NCBI GenBank assembly: GCA_016713275.1
Contig: JADJPL010000005.1
Span: forward strand, 1 to 64,000
Reading direction: 5' to 3'
From: Haliscomenobacter sp.
GTDB taxonomy: Bacteria; Bacteroidota; Bacteroidia; Chitinophagales; Saprospiraceae
Length of the DNA: 64,000 nt
The notes beneath the pieces were generated by a model, which saw nothing but the letters and a program-made list of their open reading frames with translations, made no database searches and had not been told where the DNA came from. The position numbers and the translations under genes were made by a program. This document shows, piece after piece, positions 10,394 through 19,700 of this stretch; position 1 is the stretch's first letter, and every line of letters starts with the position of its first letter.

Positions 10394-10467
10394 CTGGATA
10401 ATTCTGGTCTTCATCGCCGGGATTAGACAAATTGTCCATGAATAGTGGTAGAACGTGGATTAAATTT

Positions 10468-10475
10468 TACCTTTG
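10468..10475 (+). promoter_or_regulatory. Bacteroidota -7 box for yidC
   Basis: TACCTTTG matches TAnnTTTG and lies 92 bp upstream of the yidC ATG. No clean TTG is visible at the expected -33 distance. Confidence 0.5.
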
Positions 10476-10567
10476 CAGGGCTAAAAAAGAACCGTTTAAT
10501 CAGGTCGTTAGGCAAGCAGGCTGTTGTGGCGCTACGTAGCGCTTTTTGCCAAAAAAATGCGTTTTGA

Positions 10568-12461
10568 ATGGATCGTAATACGATAATCGGGTTATCCCTC
10601 ATTTTTGTCTTGTTTTTTGCCTGGCAATATTTCACCGCTCCTTCCAAGGAAGCACTTGAAGCGCAGCAAAGAACCCAGGATTCCTTGGCCAGGGCGGAAC
10701 GGTCGGCCGACAGCCTGGCCCGGCTTAAAAACCAATCCTCCACTTCCAGGGCTGTCGCAGCCGATGTCCCTGATTCGATCCGCATCCAGCAGATGTCCGG
10801 GACTTTTGGACCCTTTGCCGCCGCTGCGGTTGGCGAAGAAACCGAGGTAACTCTGGAGAACGAACTCCTCAAAGTGACGTTCAGTACCAAAGGCGGCCGG
10901 ATCAAGGAAGTGCTGCTCAAGCAATATGCCAAAATGGAGCGGGGCAAAAACCGGAAGGACGTCAAAAAACCCTTGGTGTTGCTCAGCGCGCCCAAAGACC
11001 GTATGGATTTCGTGCTCCCCATTAAAGGCGCTTTCCGGAAACGGGATCAATACCGGCGACCTGTATTTTGAGCCGGTCAAGCAAGGCAACCAGCTTGTTC
11101 TGAGGGCAAATGCGGGGGAAGGGAAATATTTTGAGCAGCGCTATGTGTTGCCTCCCAACGATTACAAACTCGACTATTCCATCAAACTGGAAGGTTTGGA
11201 CGACGTTATGTCTTCGAGCCAGGATATGCTGACCCTCAGCTGGGTGAATTACCTGGGCAAGATTGAGAAAGCAACCCGCTACGAACGCACTTACTCCACG
11301 CTGTACTTCCGCCCGGAAGAGGGCAGGGTAGGCCGGTGTTCTGCAACCGCCAATTCCGACAAGGAAGATGCAGACAGCGCTCCGCTAAAGTGGGTGTCGA
11401 GCAGCAACCAGTTTTTTAACACCACCTTGTTTGCGGAAAAGGCGTTTGCCTCCGGGGTCATGGAAACCAAGTCCCTGCCGGAAACTGCCGATTATATGAA
11501 GGTAACCTCCACGACCCTGGAAATCCCGGTAAGCGAAGTGACAGGGGGTGGTTTCGCTATGCATTTTTATAACGGCCCAAACGAATTCAAGCGCCTCTAC
11601 GCCATGGGCATGGGGCTGGAGGAGGTGATCCCCTTTGGCCGGAGTATCCTGGGCACCATCAACCGCTGGGTCATTCGCAAAATATTTAGCTGGCTTTCCG
11701 GATTTATCGGAAGTGCAGGGTTAGTTATCTTTGTCCTGACGCTTTTGGTAAAATTGCTGCTGTACCCGCTGAGCTACCGGATGCTGTATTCCCAGGCCAA
11801 AATGTCGGCCCTCAAACCGGAAATGGAGAAAATGCGGGAGAAATATAAAGACGACCAGCAGCGCCAGCAAATGGAAACCATGACGCTGTACCGGGAATTC
11901 GGAGTAAATCCGCTCGGTTCCTGCATGCCTATGCTGCTGCAAATGCCTATCTGGATCGCCTTGTACCGGTTTTTTCCTGCTTCCATCGAATTTCGGCAAA
12001 AGGGATTTTGGTGGGCTAACGACTTGTCTTCCTACGACGAGTTCATCCAACTGCCGTTCTCTATTCCGTTCGGCTTTGGGGACCATATCAGTATGTTTAC
12101 CATGCTTTGGGTCGCCACGACCTTGATCTACACCTGGTACAATTCGAAAAGCATGGATTTCTCCGCCAACCCGGCGCTCAAATACATGCAGTATATCATG
12201 CCCGTCATGTTCATGGGCTTCTTTAATGGCTACGCATCCGGACTTACCGCCTACCTGCTGTTCAGCAACGTCATCAACATCGGCCAAACTTTGGTAACCA
12301 AGCACTTGATCATCGACGAAAAGAAGATCATTCGGGAAATGGAGGCCTTCCGCAAAAAGCCCAAAAAGGAAAAAGGGTTTTCCCACCGCCTGCAACAAGC
12401 GATGAAAGACCAGCAACGCATTACCGCAGAGCGGGAAGCGAGCCGGAAAAAGGGGAAGTAA
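10568..12461 (+). CDS. yidC: YidC membrane protein insertase, one frameshift
   Basis: Inner-membrane insertase acting with Sec or alone. The N-terminal signal anchor (IIGLSLIFVLFFAWQYF) is followed by a periplasmic domain, then the conserved insertase core with membrane helices near GLVIFVLTLLVKLLLYPLS, MPMLLQMPIWIALYRFF and the C-terminal helices. A charged, Lys-rich tail follows, as expected for ribosome contact. An extra base near 11024-11026 splits the periplasmic domain; dropping one A gives IKALSGNGINTGDLYFEPV. About 630 residues, normal for Bacteroidota. As YidC is essential, the shift is probably a sequence error. A fragment of the GGGAGCA heptamer follows the stop codon. Confidence 0.95.
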
Positions 12462-12489
12462 GAAGCAGGGAGCAGAAATTATCCGTTGG

Positions 12490-12981
12490 TTAGTCCAGGA
12501 ATACGGCGGCCTCATCACCCTGAAGCGTTACCTCGATGTTTTCCTTAAGGGTGGTGGCCAAGGACAGCCCAACGTAATCCACGCGGATAGGAAAAAGTTT
12601 ATGTTGCCGGTCGACCAGAACGGCAACTTCCAGGCGTTTGGGCAAGGTTTCCAGAAAGGGCTTGCAGGCGTAAAACAAGGTGCGTCCGGTATTGGCTACA
12701 TCGTCGGTTAAAATAATCACCCGGTCGCGAAGGGCTTCCACATCGAGGCCAGGGCTAATTGGCTCGCTGAGGGGGTCGGCGGGATTCAGCCGGACGTTGA
12801 TCAGTTCAATGGGTTTTTCGCTCATGGAAGAAAGCCGCTCATACAAGAGGCGTGCAAAAGCCATCCCTTTGTTGTTGACCCCCGCCAGAATCAGGGATTG
12901 TTCTTCCAAATTGTTTTCCAGAATCTCTATGGCGAGCCTGGTAATTTTCTGCTGAATCTGCCTTTCGGTTAATAATTTCAT
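12490..12981 (-). CDS. pyrR: PyrR-like phosphoribosyltransferase
   Basis: Type I phosphoribosyltransferase fold; the 13-residue PRPP motif VIILTDDVANTGRTL and the C-terminal PIRVDYVGLSLATT block resemble PyrR, a uracil phosphoribosyltransferase that in some bacteria regulates pyr mRNA. 163 residues, slightly shorter than Bacillus PyrR. No pyrimidine gene and no attenuator are next to it, so a regulatory role is not supported here and the enzyme may act in nucleobase salvage. Convergent with yidC, 28 bp apart. Frame intact. Confidence 0.75.
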   Translation of the reverse strand: MKLLTERQIQQKITRLAIEILENNLEEQSLILAGVNNKGMAFARLLYERLSSMSEKPIELINVRLNPADPLSEPISPGLDVEALRDRVIILTDDVANTGRTLFYACKPFLETLPKRLEVAVLVDRQHKLFPIRVDYVGLSLATTLKENIEVTLQGDEAAVFLD

Positions 12982-13013
12982 AGACCACTTCGGTTGCTGA
13001 GTAAAAGGATACT

Positions 13014-13021
13014 CAAAAATA
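13014..13021 (-). promoter_or_regulatory. Possible -7 box for the pyrR-like gene
   Basis: On the minus strand TATTTTTG fits TAnnTTTG, 33 bp upstream of the pyrR-like ATG. No matching -33 element seen. Confidence 0.4.
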
Positions 13022-13154
13022 CCAAGGTTTGCCTTTTTTTGCCGTAAAATCCTTTGGGTTTTGGCATTTATACTGGCGCTGGAATCGTATTTTCGTGAAC
13101 GGCTGGGTTCTGACGGAACCTTGTTCCAAATGACCGCCGCGAAAAGAACAGGAT

Positions 13155-14471
13155 ATGATACAACAAATGGCTTTTTTCCTTGTAGCCGCCTTGGCTGTGG
13201 GCGCCGCCATCCGCCAGTTTCTGAAGATCCGGCGCCATATCATGCTCGGCCAGCCTGAACCCATTGCCGGGGATACGGCCCGGCGCTGGCAAAACGTTTT
13301 GCTGATCGCTTTTGGGCAGCAAAAAATGTTCAAACGCTGGATTCCGGCGGTGCTCCATTTCTTTATCTACGCCGCTTTTGTGATTACCCAGGTCGAACTG
13401 CTGGAAATTTTCGTCGACGGGCTGGCAGGAACGCACCGTTTCTTTCAGCCTGGCCTGGGAGGGTTCTACCTATTTGTGATCAGTTTTATCGAGGTCCTTT
13501 CCATTTTGGCTTTCGTTGCAACCGTAGCGTTTTTGATTCGGCGAAATATCCTGCGGCTGCCGCGTTTTCAATCGCCCGAACTCAAGGGCTGGCCCTTTCG
13601 GGATGCAAACATTATCCTTTTTTTGGAAATATTTTTGGTTTTTTTCATTCTTTTGATGAATAGTTCCGACATGGCCCTCCACGACAATGCCTATGGGTTT
13701 GCGGTCAGCCAATGGATTTCTCCGCTTTGGGCAGAGACTCCCGAGTCCCTGTTGCATACCATGGAACGAGTAGGGTGGTGGGGCCACTTCCTGGTGGTGC
13801 TCGGTTTTTTAAATTACCTCCCTTACTCGAAGCACCTGCACATTCTGCTGGCATTTCCCAATACCTATTACGCCAAGCTTTCGCCAAGAGGGGAGATGGA
13901 GAACATGCCGGCGATTATGAACGAGGTCCGTTCCATGCTGGGAATGGAAACCCAAACCCAGGAAGGCGCCGCCGAACTGCCCGAATTCGGCTCGAACGAC
14001 GTGGTCAATCTCAGCTGGAAAAACCTTCTGGACGCGTATAGCTGCACCGAGTGCGGGCGCTGCACTGCCGTTTGTCCCGCCAACCTGACCGGCAAGAAAT
14101 TGTCTCCCAGGAAAATCGTAATGGATATTCGCGACCGGGCCGAGGAAGTGGGCCGGAAGATCGACTCCGGGGACCCTCAGTTTGCCAAGGACCCGGCACA
14201 GCCGCTCTCCGCCTCGAATTTCCAGGATGGGAAAAGCTTGTTCGACCGGATCAGCCCGGAGGAAATCCACGCTTGCACGACTTGCAACGCCTGCGTAGAA
14301 GCCTGCCCGGTACTCATCAACCCGCTGGACCCCATCCTGAAGCTGCGCCGGTACGAGATCCTGACGCTGTCGCAAGGGCCTTCCGACTGGCTCCCTATGT
14401 TTAACAGCATGGAAAACAGCGGTTCTGCCTGGGCTATGTCGGTGGACCGGGATCAGTGGCGAAAGGGGTGA
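13155..14471 (+). CDS. Membrane 4Fe-4S protein (HdrC/E-like electron-transfer subunit)
   Basis: 438-residue membrane protein: four or five N-terminal membrane helices, then a cytoplasmic domain with two 4Fe-4S motifs, CTECGRCTAVCP and CTTCNACVEACP. This is the usual Bacteroidota partner of the CCG-domain protein that follows, and the pair resembles heterodisulfide-reductase or glycolate-oxidase type electron transfer to the quinone pool. The physiological donor is unknown. Frame intact. The start could be either of two nearby ATGs (13155 or 13167). Confidence 0.85.
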   Translation: MIQQMAFFLVAALAVGAAIRQFLKIRRHIMLGQPEPIAGDTARRWQNVLLIAFGQQKMFKRWIPAVLHFFIYAAFVITQVELLEIFVDGLAGTHRFFQPGLGGFYLFVISFIEVLSILAFVATVAFLIRRNILRLPRFQSPELKGWPFRDANIILFLEIFLVFFILLMNSSDMALHDNAYGFAVSQWISPLWAETPESLLHTMERVGWWGHFLVVLGFLNYLPYSKHLHILLAFPNTYYAKLSPRGEMENMPAIMNEVRSMLGMETQTQEGAAELPEFGSNDVVNLSWKNLLDAYSCTECGRCTAVCPANLTGKKLSPRKIVMDIRDRAEEVGRKIDSGDPQFAKDPAQPLSASNFQDGKSLFDRISPEEIHACTTCNACVEACPVLINPLDPILKLRRYEILTLSQGPSDWLPMFNSMENSGSAWAMSVDRDQWRKG

Positions 14472-14535
14472 GGCAAAAGGCAAAAAGTTTAGAGCGTTAG
14501 GGCAAATAGCTGTTTATAACGAAAAGTAATGCTTC

Positions 14536-15332
14536 ATGTTGAATACCATATATACCATGGCGGAACTAGCCGCCGAAGGCCGAAGCCCGGAAATCTTGTT
14601 TTGGGTGGGGTGCGCCGGGAGTTACGACGCCAGGGCGCAGCGGGTAACGTTGGCTTTTTCCAAAATCCTTCAGGCGGCCGGGATTGAGTTTGCTATTCTG
14701 GGCAATGAGGAGCAGTGTACCGGAGATCCTGCCCGTAGGGCCGGCAACGAATTTATCTTTCAAATGCTGGCGCTGCAGAACATTCAAACGCTGGACGGAT
14801 ACGGCGTTAAAAAAATTGTGACGGCGTGCCCGCATTGCTTTAACACCCTAAAAACGAATACCCGGCACTAGGGGGCCATTACGAGGTGATCCACCACACG
14901 CAGTTGCTGCAGCAATTGATCGCCGACGGACGGATCAAACTGCAGGGTGGGGGAGCGTTCAAAGGAAAAAAGATTACCTACCACGATTCCTGCTACCTTG
15001 GCCGGATCAACGGGGTGTATGAAGCCCCCCGAGAGGTGCTGAAAGCCCTGGATGCCGACCTGGTAGAAATGAAACGGTGCAAAACCAATGGCCTGTGCTG
15101 CGGCGCCGGCGGCGCGCAAATGTGGAAAGAAGACGAACCTGGCAAGCAGCGCATCAATATCGAACGCGCGGAAGAGGCGTTGTCGACTGGCGCGGCAGTG
15201 GTGGCATCCAACTGCCCCTTCTGCCTAACCATGGTACAGGACGGAATTAAGGCCAAAGAAAAACAGGACGAGGTCATGGCCTTCGACCTGGCAGAACTCG
15301 TTTTAACTCATTTGGAAAAAAGCAATGCATGA
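14536..15332 (+). CDS. CCG-domain Fe-S protein (HdrB-like), one frameshift
   Basis: Soluble protein with two cysteine-rich CCG domains (CPHCFNTLK in the first half; CCGAGGAQMW and NCPFC in the second), the modules that bind a noncubane cluster in HdrB. The A run at 14850-14854 is one base short; restoring it gives NEYPALGGHYEVIHHTQLL. About 265 residues. It follows the membrane Fe-S gene on the same strand by 64 bp and overlaps the next gene by ATGA (15329-15332), so the three are probably one operon. Confidence 0.88.
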
Positions 15333-15810
15333 TGCTTCTCGATTCCTCCTTCTCCCCAGAGTCCAGGGTTTGGATATACCAGAGTAACCGCCTGTTTACC
15401 GAAGCGGAAGAACAAAAGCTTCAAGCGGAATTACAGGAATTTACCCGCCAATGGGTGAGCCATAACCAACGCCTGAAGGCCACGGGGAAGATTCTCTTCC
15501 ACCGCTTTATCGTTCTAATGGTAGACGAGTCGCAGGTGGGCGCCGGCGGGTGTTCGATCGACCGCTCCGTGGCTTTTCTGAAACAGGTTCAGGCAAAATA
15601 CCAGGTAGACCTGTTCGACCGGATGCGGTTTGCTTTTATGGAGGGCGATTCGGTGGTCAGCCTTCCAAAGAGGAATTTGCGGCCTTTTACCAAAACGGAA
15701 AAATATCCGGCGATACCCAAGTACTGGACACCCTCGTCAGCACCAGACAGGATTTCGAGCAAGGGTTCGTCAAACCGCTCCGGCTCAGCTGGCACCAACG
15801 CATGGTCTAA
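15329..15810 (+). CDS. Conserved Bacteroidota protein of unknown function, one frameshift
   Basis: About 160 residues; starts ESRVWIYQSNRLFTEAEEQ and contains FIVLMVDESQVGAGGCSIDR. I recognise it as a small soluble family widespread in Bacteroidota, often placed after the CCG-domain gene and sometimes mislabelled as an ABC transporter ATPase; it has no Walker motifs. A missing T at about 15664 shifts the end; restored, the C-terminus reads SKEEFAAFYQNGKISGDTQ and ends SWHQRMV. Translationally coupled to the CCG-domain gene. Confidence 0.75.
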
Positions 15811-15898
15811 CCTCGTATTCATCTGTTTTTTTGATGGGTTGACAGAAATTCTTGCGCGCCAGGGCTAAACGGTGGTAATTTTGGAGTTGTGAAAGAAA

Positions 15899-15996
15899 GG
15901 GAGCAGGGAACAGGGAGCAGGGAGCGGGGAGCAAAGACAAAAATTCCTGCTCCCTGCTCCCTAAATCCTGCTCTCTAATCCCTATTCCCTGCTCCC
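15899..15996. repeat. Inverted heptamer arrays, GGGAGCA family
   Basis: Five GGGAGCA-type units (15899-15933) face seven TGCTCCC-type units (15948-15996), separated by 14 bp of AT-rich sequence. Transcribed, the two halves would fold into one long stem. A 1.5-unit remnant of the family follows the yidC stop at about 12465-12475. The array occupies nearly the whole spacer between two genes. Confidence 0.9.
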
Positions 15997-16015
15997 TCAC
16001 AAAATTTTATCAACC

Positions 16016-16477
16016 ATGATCGGAAGAGTAAAACAATGGCTCGGAATTGAGGGCGTTAAGCTGGAATTGGTCCTTCCGGAAGAGATCGACGCCCGCGCCC
16101 AGCAGGTTAACGGACGGTTGCGGTTTCAATCGATGAATACGCAGAAAGTGACTTGGGTGAAAATCATTTTCATCGAAAAGTATACCCGGGGCCGGGGGAA
16201 CGATAAACGCATCGACGAATACGAACTCGGCAACCTGGAAGTGACCCGGGAATTCGAGATCCCCGAAGGGCAGGTGGTGGAAGTCCCTTTTGTTATGGGA
16301 TTTTCCATGATCCGCTCCGAAATCGATGAAATGGAACGCAACTTTTTTCTCAAAGGAATCGCCAAAACCGCTAAACTCCTGAATAAAGTCCATTCCGAAT
16401 TCCGGATCGAAGCGGAAGCCAAAGTCAAAGGCACCGCCCTGAACCCGTTCGACCGAAAGGTCGTTACGGTGAAATAG
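16016..16477 (+). CDS. Spo0M-like arrestin-fold protein
   Basis: 153-residue soluble protein with alternating beta strands: an N-terminal GIEGVKLELVLPEEIDARAQ is followed by strands such as VTWVKIIFIEKYTRGRG and VVEVPFVMGFSM. The pattern resembles Spo0M (SpoOM) proteins, which have an arrestin-like beta-sandwich, but it is about half the length of Bacillus Spo0M. No partner is apparent. Frame intact. Its stop codon TAG is also the first three bases of TAGAGGATG, the reverse complement of the nonamer repeated downstream. Confidence 0.55.
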   Translation: MIGRVKQWLGIEGVKLELVLPEEIDARAQQVNGRLRFQSMNTQKVTWVKIIFIEKYTRGRGNDKRIDEYELGNLEVTREFEIPEGQVVEVPFVMGFSMIRSEIDEMERNFFLKGIAKTAKLLNKVHSEFRIEAEAKVKGTALNPFDRKVVTVK

Positions 16478-16478
16478 A

Positions 16479-16519
16479 GGATGTAGGGCGTAGGGCAAGC
16501 CTACGCCCTACATCCTTTT
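16479..16519 (+). terminator. Intrinsic terminator after the Spo0M-like gene
   Basis: A perfect 16-bp stem (16479-16494 with 16500-16515), 5-nt loop and four T. It starts two bases past the stop codon and shares the GGATGTAG core with the nonamer array downstream. Confidence 0.85.
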
Positions 16520-16550
16520 ACGAGGTACGATTTACGGGGTACGGGGCATC

Positions 16551-16649
16551 CATCCTTTACCTCCTCTATATCCTCCACATCCTCTGCGTCCTCTACATCC
16601 TCTACATCCTCTACATCCTTTACATCCTTTACATCCTTTACATCCTCTC
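16551..16649 (+). repeat. Nonamer tandem array, CATCCTCTA family (11 units)
   Basis: Eleven contiguous 9-bp units, mostly CATCCTCTA or CATCCTTTA, with one- or two-base variants at the 5' side. The same unit recurs, more uniform, after the aldolase gene at 59701-59754. The rest of the spacer up to 16757 is AT-rich and holds the promoter side of the next gene, but no convincing -7 box. Confidence 0.95.
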
Positions 16650-16757
16650 TCCTCCCTGTTGCTTCGTATTCAAATCTCCTGTACCTTTACCTTCTTGTTT
16701 AGTTGGTACATTTCCCTTTTGGGGGAAGATTATTTCATCTTTGATATCCCTTGAACT

Positions 16758-19700
16758 ATGAAAAACAAAGGACAGACACTGGCCATTCTATTTTCTTTTC
16801 TGGCATTTTTCCTCCTCTATTCGAATTTGCAAGGACAAGTTGGACCGACCGTTACCAACACCGTTACCGCGAACGGGTTTTCGCTCAAAAAGCAAGTCAG
16901 TAATTCCTCTGTACCCTCCGGGGTGGTTTTTACGTACACTATTTTCTACACGATTCCTGCCGGAGCCAGCAATGTGGTAATCACCGACCAGATTCCGGCT
17001 TCCCTGGTCATCGATAATGTAGTGCCTGGCTCGGGTTGCGGAACGCCAACCGTGACGCCTTCCGGAAACACGATCACATATTCCTTTGCTTCGGTCTCTG
17101 CAGGATGTAGTGGCACGTTCCAAATCAACGTTCATTTTCCGGCAGGGACTACCTGCCCGGGGACGGTAGCCCGGAACCAGGTTTGTCTGGAAGCGAAAGA
17201 CCAGCCAAAGATTTGTACCGATTTTATCTCTACCACCGCTACCGCTGCCAATCCGTTTGCCGTGAGCAAAGGGGTTATGGGGCTTTCCTGGAACCCCCAA
17301 AACAACGGGTGCCAGTACATCATGACGGCAGGAGATACGGTGATGTATAATTTGATTGTTTATAAAACGAGCCCATATCAAGGTAATGATGATGGTCAAA
17401 TCAACCTGAATAATGCGGTGGTCACCGATGTACTTCCTGCCGGAGCCGTTTTGGTATCCAGCACCTGCGGGGCGATGCAATCGGGGAATACGATCACCTG
17501 GAACGTCGGAAACCTGAACGCTGCTACGCCTTGGGTTTACCAAACCTGCCAGATCAAAGTCTATTACCCGGCGGCGTCTTTTCCGGTAGGTACGCAAATT
17601 CAGAACATGGCGACGCTTTCGGGGGTCAACGTGTGCAACCAGCAGTTTTCCACTCCCTCCAATACCACTTGTATCGAAGTGGCAGCGCCAAACCCCGTTG
17701 GGACCCTGGGCAAATCGGTTTATCTCCCCAACAAAATGCCGGGTTGCCAGGGCGTTTATTACGTCACCGTGTGCAATACCGGCAACGTTCCGCTGACGTA
17801 CAATGTGCAGGATGCCGTGCCTGCCGGACTGACGGTGAATTCGATTTCGTTCTTTTCCAACGCGCCGGTTACTGCTACCGCTACATATACCAGCAGCGCG
17901 ACGTTTGTCTTTGCCAGCAGCTCGACGGGCAGCGTGAACTGGGCTGTGCCTGGCGGAAACACCCTGGCCTCTGTTTTGATTGCCCAAACCGGGCTCCCAC
18001 AGGGATCCTGCCTGACGATTCAGCTCAACTTTACCATAAATTCTTCCGTCGCCGGCAATACGACCATCACCAACTGCGCGAACCTGACCTCCACGCAGAT
18101 CCCCAACCAGCAAAAGTGCGTGACGTTCGTTACGGCAAACCCCGCCCCGGATTTATGCCTTTACAAAGAGGTGTGCAATCCCCAGACGGGCTACCTGCCA
18201 GGCAGCACGGTGCGTTACCGGCTTCGGGTTCAAAATATAGGCTCGTTAAGCGCATCTGGTTTTTCGATCACTGACGCGCTGAATGCCAACCTGATCTATG
18301 CGGGCAACCAGATCGCCTATTCCAGTACTTCGTATAACCCCCCCTGTGGAGGATCCGGAACAACCCCCTGGGCCATTTCCACTCCAACGGTGGCCAGCGG
18401 GAATGTGGTCACCTGGAACGGTCTGAGTATTGCTCCGGAATGCCAGGATTTCTACTACGCCAACTGCGGCGTGTATGGAACCCAGGGCGTAACCTTCTAC
18501 TTCATCGAATTCGACGTCACGGTGGCGCCGGATGCGGCCAGCGGCATCGTGCCAAATACCTTTACGGCCCAGGGCGGCAACCTGACTGCCTCCGAAACCT
18601 CTAATACGGTCAACATCGTGATCAATGTGACCCACGGAACGGAATTGACCAAAGAATTAAGCTTGGATAATACTACCTGGATGCCTTCCGCCACCGTGGC
18701 TGCGGGCGGGTTGCTGTATTACCGGCTCAATATGAAAAACACGGGTACCGGTCCTATTTATGACGTCCGCAAAGTGGATTTACTGGCGATGAATGACGGC
18801 GCCAATGACTGGCGAGTTATGAACCGGGCGGCCGCCAGGGGTTCTCAGTTTGGGGTGAGCAACCCAATGGGGTATTCGTACGCCTTCGTCTCTACGCCAA
18901 CCGGGACAGGAACCGCAGCCACCATGGCCGGGAACAACCTTAGCCTGATCAATTCTCTGGGCGTCAATATTGGGACTACAGCCGATACCTGGCCATACGC
19001 TGGTTCAGGCAACAATGTCGGTATTGGTTTTGGCGCGCCTTACGCCCTGATTTCCTCAGGTATCATCCGGTCTGCTTTTAAAGTGACGGTTTCGCCCAGC
19101 GCCCAGGCAAATTCCAAGGTTTGTAATGACTTTGCTTCTGGTGGATCGGGCAAATACATCATTAATGGTAATGTGACCTTCACTCCGCTTACCCCTGCGG
19201 CATCGAATGTAGTGTGCGCCACCGTGACTCAGCCGATGAACTGTTGCGAAACAACCACTATTCAAGTCCACCCGCAAAAATGCTGCTTTAGGTTAATCAC
19301 CGAATGCCCGGTCAAATTGATCCAGGTGTTCACCATTGGCGGAACCATATCCAGCGCCAGTTGGAGTTGTCCGGCCAGCCTCGGGAGTTATGTGGGGCTA
19401 AGCAACGCCACCTTTGCGCCGGCATCCTGCAACCCCACGATGGATTTGTGTTTCAATGCGCTTCCCACGAATACCACAGGCTCGATCACTGTAAATCTGG
19501 TCATTACCTTTGACAATGGTCAAGTTTGTGAAAAACAAGTTAAGCTGGAAAACTGCAAACCACTGGTTCCAAGTGATTGCTGTGGAGATTGGAAACTCAC
19601 GTTCAAAAATTCCCATTTTAAGAAAACCGGAATTTTCGAATACTCCAATCCTTCTACCCAGTCGATTTGTTCGGTGACTATCCAGGCCGCTCCTGGATTG

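Noticed and set aside
12490..13021. PyrR-controlled pyr attenuator
   Set aside because: There is no anti-antiterminator-like structure and no pyrimidine gene next to the pyrR-like gene.
16551..16649. Possible CRISPR array (also considered for 2752-2793 and 59701-59754)
   Set aside because: Units are 7-9 bp and contiguous, with no unique spacers, and no cas genes are present.
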